Shown here piece after piece: positions 42,598 through 57,251 of a DNA stretch of 64,000 bases (the stretch's first letter is position 1; each line of letters starts with the position of its first letter). This DNA comes from Perkinsus chesapeaki (lineage: Eukaryota; Perkinsozoa; Perkinsida; Perkinsidae), in assembly GCA_013115145.1 (NCBI GenBank), contig JAAPAO010000030.1:58870-122869 (forward strand), read 5' to 3'. A program made the position numbers and the translations under genes. The notes beneath the pieces are model-generated. The model was given only the letters and a program-made list of their open reading frames with translations. It was not told the DNA's origin and searched no databases.

Positions 42598-45258
42598 ATG
42601 CCTACAGTTGAGATAGGGTTCACCAATCCAGTGGTTCAATTGGATACTCAGTTTTGGCAGGAGCTAGCCGATCACAAATTGAACGTACAAAGGTTGTCCA
42701 CTACAGCGGTCGATACCACTGGGGAGATACCACCACAGGACGCCTCGAGGATACTCAGTAGCATACCAATGTAGCAGGCTAACTGATGACGAAGAGTTGA
42801 TGGCAGTTACCCGACTTAAGGGTCCGCCTGAGGGAGATGAACGCTGTTGCTGCTGTAGAGGACGAGTCTACAACTATAATACTATACAAGACTTTGCCAA
42901 GGCAGATCGCACTGCGATAGTTAGTAGGCTAATGGCTCTTGCTTTCTCTAGGTCTAACAGGTCTAGGTCTCTAGGTCTAGGGCGGTTACCAACTTTCCTC
43001 CTTGTGCCTACTGTCTCACTATCCAGTCCATAGAGAGACAATACGCCCAAAGGACCTCCGTTTCCTTGCTTTCAGATTCGGTATTACAAAACATTGTAGC
43101 AGAAGCACGGCGATCCTCAGCAACATCTGTAAGGCACTGCTGCTGCTGCTCATCCCTGCCTCCTCTTCCTCCTCCTTTTTGGTGTAGTTACTTCACTTAG
43201 TTGTCTTCTGCTACGCTGACCTCAAGAACTTCAAGTTCACATACAACTGTGCGGTCCCTCGTATTGGCTTCAACAGGCCACTTATAGCCTCTGAGGTCAC
43301 CAAAGAAGAGCCTCTGGATAGTGCTACATTGGCCCGTCTCACCACCGCATTGGTTTTACTTGCCCATCAGGAGGACGGTAGACTTACCTCTATAGGTGAG
43401 TCTCATCACCCGCTGTCCTGCATGGTGCCCTTGTCAGACGAGGAGTCCTCGAGTGGTGTGGCGGAGGTCCTAGTGCTGGTTAGTTCCCAGCCGGGAGATG
43501 ATTCATCCATAACCCTGCCGTGGTACATGTCAACCATCCTCGCTTCCATTATCAGTCGAGGCTCCTCTGCGGCCGGTATCCGCCTCAGACTGGTCGATAA
43601 CCGCGGGACTTCACTCCGTCTATTGCTGAAGCCTGCCAATGCTGATGTAGGCCCGCCGCTGCAAAGCCATTGGTCCAACTGAGTTTGCACTCTGTCAGTT
43701 GGATACCTCCTTGTTCGATCCTGTCCCCGGCTGGGTCGCATTCCCTTCCCCCAAGGGCAAGCCTAGTGCCACCACCAGTAGGCCTATATCCCTTCTCCGG
43801 GTGAATAGTCAGGTGTGTTCAGCTTTGGACTTGAGGAGGGTATTGGACCCTGCCTCATTGGTGGCATCAGCTACGGATCTAAACGTGCGGCTTATGCAGT
43901 GGAGGGTCCTACCGTCACTTGATCCAGACCGAATCATGTCCCTAAGGTGGTCGCCGCTGTTACTTACGTGCTGCCATTTTCATGTCAGGTGTCTCCTAAT
44001 AGGAGCTGGGACGCTCGGCTGTGCTGTTAGTAGAACACTCGTTGGTTGGGGTGTTAAACACATTACATTTGTTGACAGCGGACATGTTGGTTAACTATCA
44101 GGTGTCTTATTCTTACAGCAGCAGCTCAGGTGTCCTTCAGTAATCCAGCTCGCCAGAACCTCTTCACCTACGAAGACGCTGTGGCTAGGCGGCCCAAGGC
44201 TGAGGCAGCTGCCAGTCGCTTGGCTGAAATTGTCCCGAACCTTCAAGTACGAGGAGTGCAGCTTGAAGTAAGTGCACAAACGGGCACCGTAATTCTTCCA
44301 CTCGCCTCTATCAGGTGCCCATGCCTGGCAAGAGCAGCACTGGTGGTGACGTCTCCGCAGCGGTCGAAGAGCTCGATGGCTTAGTAGGCAGCCATGACGT
44401 TGTTTTCCTCCTTACGGACAGCAGGGAGAGCCGGTGAGGCTTTGAAGCTCATTAACCATGGTGCATTAATCCTACCTAGGTGGTTGCCTACTGTTATGGT
44501 AGCCGCCAAGGCAAAGGGCGGTTGCGAAGGATGCCCCCCGTTGGGCGTATCCGTAGCGCTTGGTTTTGACTCCTACCTAGTAAAGGTCCAGTCCTATGGA
44601 GGTAGACTGAACCGGCGCCTGCGAACTCGATAGCTCTGCTTTAGATCGGAGCTCAGCCTGCTACTTCTGTAATGATGTGTCGGCCCCCAGCGACTCTACG
44701 TCATTTAGGACACTCGACCAGATGTGCACGGTGACACGGCCTGGACTTGGTAAGGCTGGTATCATCGGCCTTAGTACACGCATGTGGCTCAGCACCAATA
44801 GCCTCAGCAATCGCCGTAGAATTGGTAGCTACCTTCACGCAAAGCGGTGGATTCGGTCAGAAAAGGGCAACTGATGATGATGGAAGCAATACCCTCGGAG
44901 CGACGCCAGATCAGATAAGGTAAGACGATTGTTCTGCTTATAAGTCACACTGCGAGAAGTATCGGAGTCCGGTCAGGGGCTTCCTCGGTAACTGGCAGCA
45001 GATCCCTGCAGTAACACAAGCGTTCGATCGTTGTGTTGCCTGCTCGGATGCCATCACCGCCGAGTATGTCACCAAAGGGGCCGACTTCGTTATACAGGCA
45101 ACGAAGGACGCGTCGGTGAGTCGGCCGGGAGATTGGGCCTCGCAAATTGGTGTGTGAAGGTGCTGGAGGAAAAGTCAGGACTGGCGAGCATGTTGGCGGC
45201 GGCAGAGCGGGCTCATGACGATCTACTTGCATTCAGTATTGATGATGAAGACTTTTGA
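42598..45258 (+). CDS. ATG7: ATG7, E1-like autophagy activating enzyme
   Basis: Activates ATG12 and ATG8 by adenylation and thioester formation. Starts at ATG 42598 ([18 protein letters not shown]). The N-terminal domain has [16 protein letters not shown] (human FWHELTQKKLNEYRL), [17 protein letters not shown] and [18 protein letters not shown] then [19 protein letters not shown]. The adenylation domain has [20 protein letters not shown] (ATP-binding Gly loop), [10 protein letters not shown] and [15 protein letters not shown], then VPMPGK-type and [27 protein letters not shown] follows. The catalytic cysteine is in [13 protein letters not shown] (human TLDQQCTVSRPGL); CYFCND supplies zinc-ligand cysteines and the second CxxC is CVACSD. 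It ends [12 protein letters not shown] at 45258, like the acidic C-terminus that binds ATG8. About ten introns of roughly 40-60 nt; some borders are tentative. Confidence 0.92.
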
Positions 45259-45873
45259 ATTAACCCTTTCTACCTCAACAGACTTTTGTTAAATGCAAGT
45301 ATTCGTTGAACGGGTCACTTGTCGATAAAGTGGAATGACATCATCACTCAACCATCCCCCCACGTTCGGTTCCAATCGACTTCAGGCGCTTTCATGGTTC
45401 AACTGGTCACATCGTTGAATTTGTAACCTGAAGGTCGTCGGTTCGAAACCTGCGTAGAATACGCGGCTTTTGAAAGGTCTGCTGCTTTGAGACAGCGGTC
45501 GTGGGTTAACCAAATAACTCCAATAACACAACCCCACGGAATCCTGAGCAAATGTGTCAAAATTTACATTGAACAATAATGAAGATGATGTGTAGTGCCG
45601 ATACGAGGTGAGCTCTTCAACCTCTCTCACGGCATTTTAATAACAGATCTCGCTGTTCACCCCACAGTTTGCTAAGCTGCATTATTAGCCGAGTAATACG
45701 CTGAATGGAAGATACGTCAATAAAAGCCATGACAAGCAGCAGCCTATGGTTAGCTGCTGAAAGCCGACCCTACCTGTGCTTCACGGTCACTCTCCTCAAT
45801 CTCTCTCGAACAGCATTGCCTGAGCTCGCGTGCGGTAGGCTCAGAACCTGCCATACAGCGAATACCGGAGGGC
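45259..45873. other. Intergenic region between convergent genes
   Basis: 3' ends of ATG7 and the CID gene face each other here. Apart from the tRNA-like segment at 45385-45461 I see no gene. A possible extra minus-strand exon lies near 45780-45860 but does not join in frame. Confidence 0.35.
45385..45461 (+). pseudogene. tRNA-Thr(UGU)-like degenerate sequence
   Basis: Contains an A-box-like tggttcaactgg, an anticodon-region-like gaatttgtaacctgaaggtc and a B-box ggttcgaaacc at normal spacing; compared with tRNA-Thr (UGU) most of the D, anticodon and T arms line up. The acceptor stem does not pair and the T-stem has a mismatch, so it looks decayed or tRNA-derived rather than functional. The antisense reading AGFEPTTFRLQ is typical of translated tRNA-like repeats. 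Confidence 0.35.
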
Positions 45874-47003
45874 TTATTGCAGTACCATAGTACACATGGC
45901 CTTCCACAAAGAATCTGGACCTACTATACCATGGGATTGCATATACCACTTAACCGTAGTTGATGCTCCGCTGTTTCGGGTGGTGGTACCTTCTCGAGAA
46001 GGAGTGGATACCTCTGTCAGTGCCTTCTCAAAGCTGTCTTTTAAAGGGTGCCTCGGTGGCGGCGGAGGAGCCTGAGACGACATGTGAAAGTATTTCGTTA
46101 TATTGAGTGCAATGCGTAGGAAATAACTATCCCTTAGAAACACTGACTAGATCGAATTCGGAATGTTTGGGAGAGGACCTCTCCCTCGGCACCATGGTAG
46201 ACTTACCAGAACAACTCGCATAGTTTTCAGCTTCTCCTCATCAACGACGTGTTTGAGCTTATGTGAAGCCTCAGGAGATCCATTGCGGTCATCTCCTGGT
46301 CGCCGCCGCTTCGATACACTATTCGTCGCTGGTTTCAGTTGTCTGCCCCAAGATTCCCTCAAACCCGTTAAATACTTCGCCGAATAAACCTAATAAAGGT
46401 GGTCACTGTGGTAGTCTACAAACCGCGCCCATCCCCCGTGTGTAGTACCCGCCGTTTCAGCCATATGTCCAATGTACGCATATAAGGCTTTTTATCGTGG
46501 GGAGATAGAGTGGCGACGAAATTGCACATGTTAGGATTCAGGAACTTCTCCGCTCCCTGAATACGATGACTGAAATAACATTACCCTTATCCACCCTACC
46601 GCTTGCAGTAGCTTTTGGTTGCCTGTCCGGCCACGTTGAACGATCTCGTTAAAGACGTAGAAGATACTAAGCTTGTGATTAATGTGTCGACTATGGGCAT
46701 GCTCTTCGGCGAGTATTTGGCAGACTTCATTCGAAAGTGACGGCATGTCACCAATTATCCTAATAATAATACGACAATACGCAATACTAGTGACGGCTCG
46801 AAGTAAACGCCATCTTTACTGCCCCAAGTGATATTGTTATTCCCACCACCCTACTACTTGGCGACTCCTACAATAGCCTCTTGTGTGCCGGACACTTCTC
46901 TCAGTTTCTTCCGTAAATGCTCCAACGCTCGAATTTGCTGCTCTGTTAGACTCCTCTTGGGGACGCCCCCTTTATCGTCAGGGGGCTGACTAGAGGCGGA
47001 CAT
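45874..47003 (-). CDS. CTD-interacting (CID/RPR) domain protein, RPRD/Rtt103-like
   Basis: CID domains bind the phosphorylated C-terminal tail of RNA polymerase II and act in termination and 3' processing. Starts at ATG 47003 (MSASSQPPDDKGG). Exon 1 (EQQIRALEHLRKKLREVSGT) ends IVGVAK, and a ~105-nt intron leads to IIGDMPSLSNEVCQILAEEH, then HKLSIFYVFNEIVQRG, GAEKFLNPNMCNFVATL, YMRTLDIWLKRRV|YSAKYLTGLR. This reproduces the eight-helix CID order (Q-x-S-I-x-x-V, K-L-x-x-L/F-Y-x-x-N-E/D, R-x-L-x-I-W-x-x-R). The C-terminal part is basic, then Pro-rich (APPPPPRHPLKDSFEKALT) and ends at 45874. Total about 230 residues; no coiled coil was seen. Which CID subfamily is not clear. Confidence 0.75.
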
Positions 47004-48284
47004 GGAAAACAATCGGCCACCTCGGCAGCGGGTATACCCGAACCGAACTCCTTGTGATGACTATTATTAAAGACCCACCTCGTAACACTTTAGCAACGCA
47101 AACCCTATAGTCAGAAATAATGAACTTTGAAAATGAAATAGAGACCAGGGCGATGTTATAGGAAGTAAGGGCCTTAAGGAAAGGAGTGGTATGACATGCA
47201 AGGGTATGCCAACATACGGCCCCCTTGTGAATGGTCTTGCTGTCGTGACCAACAGAAGGGCAATGATTGGTAAAGCGGCAGCTTTACAGGGTTAACCAAA
47301 CTCCTTAATAAGTTAGGTGAGTTCATAAGCCGCTTACGTGTATCAATAAGATTGGGATAACAATGTTAACACTCAGCACTGGTACTATGTGTACCGGGTT
47401 GTCGGATTGTAGACCCTGACAAGTGTGCCAGAAATAGGGGCTTCAACCAAGGAGTACCGCATAACGACTCATACCATGGAAGGAACTTTGCTGAGGAGCT
47501 TCTCAGCGACTATTCCGGTAACACGGGTAATTTGGATATAGCTCAGTTCGTGATTAGATCCAATTAAAGAAATTGGTGACCATAGCTCCTAGAGGAGGGG
47601 GTACGTACAAAAGACAGTATAACCAGGGGCAGGTTTTGTTACTACGGCGATCTAACATCACTTAAACCTATTATAATGATGGCAATGATTACTATTTGTA
47701 CTTGCAAGCTTCAACCAAGCCAAGATGCTGTAAACTGGAGCCTGGCTAAGCCCAAGGGGCACTATAGATAACAAGAGACAGCCACGTAAGACAATGAATA
47801 CAACAATCCATGAACTGAGTACCCGAATAGAAGGCTTGTCCGCGATAAAGCGTCTTCCGAGCCTGTAACATCACACATACTCTGCTGTGGAAGCCGTAGA
47901 GGCTAACCCTCATGCTTGATAGACGAGGATACGCTTAATTCTGGAAATCGATCATTTCAAGGATGCTGATCTTTGTTGGTGTTCACGGTAGAAGATTTTG
48001 GAAATGGGCGAGCGAGTCTGGAGTCGAAAAATGGATGGAGCGCAAGACCTCCTTTTATCAAGTTAAGTGTCTGCAGGTTATGTGATGGATTGGCTTAATC
48101 CAACTGTTGAATGGGAAAGACAAAAATGGTGACACCGCAGATCCATGCCGAGATGTGCATGCGTGCAATGTTGTGACCGGCCGTTTCATAAAGTACGATA
48201 ATGAGAGGCCGTTAATGAACTTGGATGGGAGAGACTTCTTTGGACTATCACATTACCATTATATCAATATCAATCTCCAGTCCT
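47004..48284. other. 1.3-kb stretch without recognised gene
   Basis: Between the minus-strand CID gene and a plus-strand secreted-protein gene, so it should carry two outward promoters. AT-richer than its surroundings, no long frame, no repeat that I can see. Confidence 0.4.
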
Positions 48285-49571
48285 ATGCTCGGCTTAACAA
48301 TGTCTCCAACCTTTTGGCTGGTGGGTTTCGGCATCGTCGAGCTCGCCTTCTCAATCTCAGTCATCGACGGGTGCCAGTCCTATTGCGACCGTATTGACGG
48401 TTGCCAGTACTCTATGTGTAACACAACAGCTGTCCCCTCCCACTGCACTGGTATCTTTTCCACTGTAGATGGTAGCAGCTCTTGTTATTCGGAGGACTCT
48501 TTTTGCTATCCCAGTCGTGTCCTTTGCCCGGATAATACCCGAGATTCGTCAACTTCCCTGAACAACAAGGAAGCTTCGGATGACGGTTGCCCAGATGCAC
48601 TGGAGTATGTTGACGTCTTTTGGTGGTCTGAATGGCCCTCTCTACCCAAGTTGACCTACACGGAGTTTGTTGCATATTATCGTCGTCTTTTCCTTTTATT
48701 GAAATCAAACTGCGTTTACATGCGAGTTACCAAACTTATACTGCGGGTTCTAGACCCGCAGTATCCCCTTGCCATGCCTATAAGCATCTGGTATCCTAAT
48801 AATAATGTCACACAGAGCGCTCTGTTCACTGAGCTACTTGTCAAGCTCAATGAGACTTCAGTTAAAGAGATAGAAATGTTACCGTATGTTGGTGGTGATG
48901 GTAACTTGGATGCCTGGAAGAAGTGGTCGCCTGATGGGGAAAGCGTAATGGCTGGTACTTACGCGTTTGCCGCCGAGTATAACAAGCATCTTCCTGACGG
49001 TATTAAGTTCACTGGTATCACTGTTGACATTGAAGAAATTCATCACCTTCCAGAATATAACATGATAACCAACGCTAGTGCCGAATACGACTTCAAAGGT
49101 GGCCATACAGATCTTGGCTTTGGCATGGCTTTCCCCCATACTAATATCGGCTTGATTCAATCCTGCCCGTTTATGTCGAGCTTTTACCTAGAAATGTATG
49201 ATATGCTCTTTAAGGAATCCCCGTTTCTTAAATATAAAGATGAGCCTGATCAGTTGATTGACTTTTTGTCAAGTAACGCTCTCGATGAGAATAGACGTAG
49301 AGTGTATAATGATTTTAGTGATAGGGTCCACTTGATGTGGTCAATACAGTCTAACGGATTGCCTTGTATGTATCCTATTTATCACGGTAGATGTGGTATG
49401 GGTAATACTGACTTTGGCCATTGGACTTGTCGCCCATTCAATGAGTTCCTAACCAATGTCCGTGCAGGCTTGGAAACTCCGGGCGTCCATCATGGTATTT
49501 ACCAAGTCGACTTTTGGCCATCATCAATGGCACCGTCTGGCTTGAAAGGCTGTTATAGCGCGAATTGCTAA
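48285..49571 (+). CDS. Secreted protein: one Cys8 module plus conserved C-terminal domain (short form)
   Basis: An intronless frame. Likely starts are ATG 48285 or 48300 (MSPTFWLVGFGIVELAFS), which gives a signal peptide; the frame also extends to 48225. A cysteine module follows, spaced C-x3-C-x5-C-x4-C-x8-C-x12-C-x6-C-x6-C, then a short Ser/Asn linker. The ~330-residue C-terminal domain has DVFWWSEWPSLPK, YMRVTKLILRVLDPQ, WYPNNNVTQSALF, VKEIEMLPYV, YAFAAEYNKHLPDGIKFTG, ITVDIEEIHH, GGHTDLGFGMAF, LMWSIQSNGLPCMYP and GIYQVDFWP. FTGxTVDIEE is loosely like the GH18 DxxDxE strand, so a TIM-barrel hydrolase-like fold is possible but unproven. It is a clear paralogue of the gene at 60753-62450, same strand. 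Function unknown; export or surface role inferred from the signal peptide. Confidence 0.8.
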   Translation: MLGLTMSPTFWLVGFGIVELAFSISVIDGCQSYCDRIDGCQYSMCNTTAVPSHCTGIFSTVDGSSSCYSEDSFCYPSRVLCPDNTRDSSTSLNNKEASDDGCPDALEYVDVFWWSEWPSLPKLTYTEFVAYYRRLFLLLKSNCVYMRVTKLILRVLDPQYPLAMPISIWYPNNNVTQSALFTELLVKLNETSVKEIEMLPYVGGDGNLDAWKKWSPDGESVMAGTYAFAAEYNKHLPDGIKFTGITVDIEEIHHLPEYNMITNASAEYDFKGGHTDLGFGMAFPHTNIGLIQSCPFMSSFYLEMYDMLFKESPFLKYKDEPDQLIDFLSSNALDENRRRVYNDFSDRVHLMWSIQSNGLPCMYPIYHGRCGMGNTDFGHWTCRPFNEFLTNVRAGLETPGVHHGIYQVDFWPSSMAPSGLKGCYSANC

Positions 49572-50218
49572 TACCTTTCCCCTTTTTGTGGCTGCCTTCG
49601 TTTTAGAGCATTATAAGCCTCTTTGAAGGTGTCGGCGATTTTTCGTCTATCGGCTTGTACCCGAGCTTGGTGAGTCAGCTCGACGTGTAACCTTTGTTGT
49701 CATTTCATTAACTCCTCTAAGTGACATGCCTATACGGTTTGATTACTAACCCTGTATGGTTGCGTCCATACTGTGAATTACAAAGGGCCATCAATTTTGC
49801 GTCTCATCTTTCTAAATGTGGCAGGTTTCCACATTCCCACAACCCAAGTTGTATGTCGCGTTCAAAGGTAGTTTGGTAGATTCATCAGGAAACACTTCTA
49901 TTGTACCGCGACGTAAATGAGGCTTTAGGTCGAATCGGTTGAACACATGGAAGCAGCGTATTGTGGTATTCATCAGTGGCGGCTGATCAAAACTTTGAGA
50001 TTAGAGATATCTTATCTTGTAAATGTAACGCTGAAATGCTACGTAACACTATTATTTATCTGTTGATGAGGAGGATGGTTTCTAATATAGATTTGTATAA
50101 ATTCATTTGTAATTCCCGTAGACGTATCGTCTCATTATATTTCAATATCATTTTTATATTACTATGTATTATAATCGTGTACATGATATTATTAAGATTA
50201 TCTTGTTTATAAGCATTA
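49572..50218. other. AT-rich intergenic region
   Basis: Holds the 3' UTR of the secreted-protein gene and the promoter of ISCA1. The frame at 49961-50212 is AT-driven with no protein character. Nothing else seen. Confidence 0.4.
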
Positions 50219-50764
50219 ATGTTCACTACTATATCTCGACACCTAGCAGCAGCCGCTGCCTCTTCCACGGCAGCAGCAGCAGCCAGTAGTGTGATGACTG
50301 TTACGCCAGCAGCAGCCTCGAGGATTAAGGATCTTATGAGGTAATAAGAAGTATAGGGTTAATGAGGTATATGTTGTTGTTGGTGGTGGTAGTAAGAAGG
50401 ATGATTCCTCCATTATTGGCCTTCGAGTTGGTCTAGCCAAGAAGGGCTGTGAGAATATGAGCTACACAATGAACTATGCCAGAGTGAGTTCCTCTGTCAT
50501 TTGATGCAAGTAAGTTGTGTCGTTTAGGATGTTGGTAAATTGGATGAAGTGGTGGAGAGTGAAGGAGTAAAGGTGGTTGTAGACTCTAATGCCTTGATGT
50601 ATCTCATAGGTAGGAATGATCATCTTTCTGACACCTCTAGCTGTATATATTGCTCATCAGGCACAGAGATGGATTATGTCGATAACGACCTAGCATCCGA
50701 GTTCGTCTTCCACAATCCTAATCAGAAGTCATCTTGCGGCTGCGGCAAGAGCTTCAGTGTGTAA
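50219..50764 (+). CDS. ISCA1: Mitochondrial iron-sulfur assembly protein ISCA1 (A-type carrier)
   Basis: A-type Fe-S carrier that helps make 4Fe-4S clusters in mitochondria. Starts at ATG 50219 (MFTTISRHLAAAAA), a mitochondrial-type leader. Introns 50341-50392 (52 nt), 50484-50527 (44 nt) and 50610-50660 (51 nt). The spliced product reads MTVTPAAASRIKDLM|SKK, IIGLRVGLAKKGCENMSYTM, LDEVVESEGVKVVVDSNALM, YLIG|TEMDYVDNDLASEF, then NPNQKSSCGCGKSFSV to the stop. All three cluster-binding cysteines (GC and CGC) are present. The usual GCSGLSY is GCENMSY here, keeping the Cys but changing the following loop. Length ~130 residues is normal. Confidence 0.93.
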
Positions 50765-50982
50765 TTTACTGTGGTCTATTCATACAGCAGACCGCCGAGA
50801 AAAACTTAGCGGCCTGTTTACTGACCAAAAGGATGCAATACCATCGCCAGTACCGTTGGCAAATCATCACCAAGTTTTATAGTGCCTACTCCCGTCACCA
50901 TTAATGCTACTACTCGTAATCGTAATGGTCTGCGTTCCGATCCTGGGGAGCGGGCTGATTGATCTCTGCAGTTGCCTTTTCA

Positions 50983-52548
50983 ATGGCTAAAGATAAATCG
51001 GACAAGGCAGCCAGTGGGCCCAAACCTGCAGTGCCTGGTTTAGATGGAACGTAATAGCCTGGCTTTAGGGAGAGGACGAGGAGTAGGCGATATCCCTCGG
51101 CGATATCAGGTTCTATATGGCGTATCCCATTTTTTCAATGTGTTCGGATGAGCATGGTCTAGTCATTACTGGCGGCGGTGGAGGAGGAAAAGAATATGGA
51201 GTTTTGGACTTTGTAATTTTCCTGGACCCTTCCTGGATTGGCCAATAGATTTTAGTGTGTAATGACAGATTCAAGCTCATGTGTATGACGAGCCCACCGC
51301 GTCATTCACCACAGTGTCATCTATAGAGACCGGCACGAAGGTCTGTTATGACCTCACATACTGTCCAGCGGTAACAACACCTCGACATACAACTCGACTT
51401 GGTATTAATCCTCTCACAGATTGACCGTTTTGCTGCCGCTCTCACTAGCGAGTGTTTGATCTTACGCTTTGATGCAACCTCTCTATCGCTTACCTGCGAG
51501 GTAGTACCACATTAACCCACGGCTTCAAAGAGGCCCACTAGTAGGCCCGATTCATAGCAGAGCAGAGCAATCCAGGCCAGACTGTCTGCAATGTGGTCCG
51601 GTATAGTCCATCCGGAGCTGAGCTACTGACTGGCGGTGATGATGGTGTCGTTAGGGTAGGTGTGAATGTAGATGGGGCAGCGACCGATGGTGGTGGCAGG
51701 TATGGAACTTAGCATCATCGACAACAACACCACGGCTTGCATTGGACGACCATCATAAGGAGATAGTCGACGCTGAGTGGGCTCCTAGCGGCGAACGTTT
51801 TGTTACTTGTGGAAGAGATAGGTCTGTTAAGATATGGAGGTACTAGGAGGGAGAGTCAGCTCCGCCAGTTAACCTCGATAATCTTGATCAGTGGTGATGG
51901 ATCTTGTACGGATACTATCATACCGGAGAAGGTTAAGGCAGTCGCTCCTTTGGCCAAGTTTGCTCGCTTCGTCAATGACACATGTTTAATAGTTGCCAGC
52001 CACGGTCCTAGAGGGCCCTCCTGGCTCACTGTGTAAGCCCTGGAGTAGGACCAATTGACAGGAGGACTGTCGTCCGTAGGTATGATGTGGGGTCGGATGG
52101 TAAGGCTAAGGAGGTGAAGAAGAGTCAGATATCTAAAGCTGTTATATGCAGTATGAGCATTAGCCAGGATAGGGCTAGAGGAGTCCTAGGCTTTGTAGAC
52201 AGTACTCGAATGGTAGTAGCCGCCATTATTGCCAACGCTTCATTGTGGCAGTGTACAAACAGATAATAAACTTGGCGCCGATCAGCATGGTATTCAAGAA
52301 CACATCCGTGGTGCATGAGATGCCCCCTGGCAAAGCTGCCTTTGTACGTCAAAAGCATTTCTCAATAATCTCATATCGCTCTCTCCTCTAAGGTGCTTGA
52401 TAAGCATGTAGTATGTACCGCCTCAGCCGATTACAGCGTTAACATTTGGAACATTAAAAAGCCAGCTAAGAACCACACCTTAGGTTGCTGTTGGTGGATG
52501 ATCTTCCTCTTTACCCTCATCGCCTTCTTCTACTATGCCTATCTGTAA
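50983..52548 (+). CDS. PREB: SEC12/PREB-like guanine-nucleotide exchange factor for Sar1
   Basis: ER membrane WD40 protein that activates Sar1 to start COPII budding. Starts at ATG 50983 (MAKDKSDKAASGPKP). Blades: AYPIFSMCSDEHGLVITGGG (human FPLYALRVVDPERGLLVAAGGG), QAHVYDEPTASFTTVSSIET, DRFAAALTSECLILRFD, QTVCNVVRYSPSGAELLTGG then DDGVVRVWN, HHKEIVDAEWAPSGERFVTC then GRDRSVKIWR, ASHGPRGPSWLT, SKAVICSMSISQDRARGVLG, SVVHEMPPGKAA, and VLDKHVVCTASADYSVNIWN. The product ends with a single transmembrane helix (WWMIFLFTLIAFFYYAYL) at 52548, the type II tail of SEC12/PREB. The K-loop glycines (GGGGGGKEYG) that bind K+ in yeast Sec12 are present. Several short introns; joins between 51050 and 51500 are approximate. 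Confidence 0.82.
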
Positions 52549-52693
52549 TGGGGCCCTCTCGTATAGGTACCACAGAAGCTTGATATCAGGTACGCTGTAA
52601 AGGAGGGCCACTTCGGTGGTGTGGGGAGGCTGGACGAGCTTTAGGGCAGCGGTACTGCTATCACCATTCAGTGTGATCGTTGTTTCTAATACC

Positions 52694-54071
<1,378 letters not shown>

Positions 54072-54174
54072 TAGCGCTGTGCGCTACTTAGCGGCATCAC
54101 AGTAGGAGGTCCGTCACATAGTGAGAGCGCCAACTGCTGGTCAACTGAAACCTACGAGGTAGACTACAGGCGCC

Positions 54175-54739
54175 ATGGGTCAATTAGATCGATTTGTCGG
54201 TCGACTAGATGATACCACTCGACTGACGGGTAAGACGGTGTGCCTTGCCAGGCCCTCGACGAGACGATTCGTGGAAGAACGAACCAAGATCTTTCAGTCA
54301 TGCAGCCCAACATAGCGTCTAACCCTGAAAATACTGGAGGACCCGTTGTTGAGGTGCATCCCTAATCCAGGATGATGAATCCTGACCTTTGCTTAGATAC
54401 GACAAGGAGGAAAGGAGTCTGCATTGGGTAGAAGTGTGGCCGCCGAGGCCCTTGAAGGTGCCGGTACCCTTTGGAACATAGGAACCCAGTCACTTGCTAC
54501 AGCTTCAGAGGAAACCGTGTCGAATTTCCGCTTCATGGAAGCACGACCACAGAGTCAAGAAGACAATGAAGTATCCGAGTTGTAAAACCCCACTCTGTCG
54601 TTCCTTTACCGCGTCTAGTACATGGCCCTTCGCAGATACGAGTTCAACTTCCTCCGTCATCTACCAGTTGGAAGAAATAGCGACTAACCATTCACTCGGA
54701 CAGCATTCAGCTACTACGGCAGTGTCGGTGTTGGACTGA
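54175..54739 (+). CDS. Small MG-start protein, unrecognised
   Basis: Starts at ATG 54175 (MGQLDRFVGRLDDTTRLTG); Gly2 allows N-myristoylation but Ser6 is absent, so this is weak. A donor GTAAG follows. Later exons encode GKESALGRSVAAEALEGAGT, LWNIGTQSLATASEETVSNF, RFMEARPQSQEDNEVSE and TSSTSSVIYQLEEIATNHSL, ending at 54739. The helical, Ala/Glu-rich middle could be a coiled coil. Middle junctions (54230-54420) are not resolved. Family not recognised. Confidence 0.4.
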
Positions 54740-55069
54740 CTCACACTAATATATCTTGTATATTAACGAACACACTGCCGGCAAAGCATCATGTACCATG
54801 GACTCCAGCCGATAATTTCTGGCGAGACTTGCCCTTGTGTTTTTGCTGCTTACTTGTCGTTGAATGCGGTATACTGCGTAACACAATAATATTACCATTG
54901 CTGAGTAACTTGACATCAATCGTAAAGGGAAGCAGTCAACAGTGTTGTTATTAACTATCGTAATTGAACGATAACGTTCAAGAGACGACGGCAAAGATAA
55001 TTAGTTTATCGCCATCAACTTCCTCCTCTCCTTCTCGTGCTCGCTAGGGGTGTACGATTTGTTATAAAC
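54740..55069. other. Intergenic region between convergent genes
   Basis: 3' flanks of the small MG-start gene and deoxyhypusine synthase. Nothing recognised. Confidence 0.4.
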
Positions 55070-56940
<1,871 letters not shown>

Positions 56941-57251
56941 TACGGTATGAATAAAGTGCTCTAATAAAGGACATCTCCGTCTAGTTTCCAAGCCCACCGT
57001 GCACAGGTTCGATCCTCACCGACGTCAATGTGGATATGTGAGGATAAACAAATAGGTCTATGGGTAGGCGGACTATCGAATGTGCGTCGTCGTTTATTCT
57101 GAACCGTATTTTTGGCTTACTCGAGGAGCGATAGTGGTATTGCTGTTGCACAAAAGGGGACAAAGCTTAAGTGGCGCAGTTTGCAGACAAACAGCAACTG
57201 ACTTACCAGAAATACACCAATTAGGACGGACGAGCACACTGGGAGCCAGCC

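Noticed and set aside
49961-50268. Opposed frames at 49961-50212 (+) and 50056-50268 (-) as genes
   Set aside because: AT-driven composition, no domain, and the second overlaps the ISCA1 start.
56995-57020. B-box-like aggttcgatcctc
   Set aside because: No matching D arm or anticodon arm upstream; the stems do not form.
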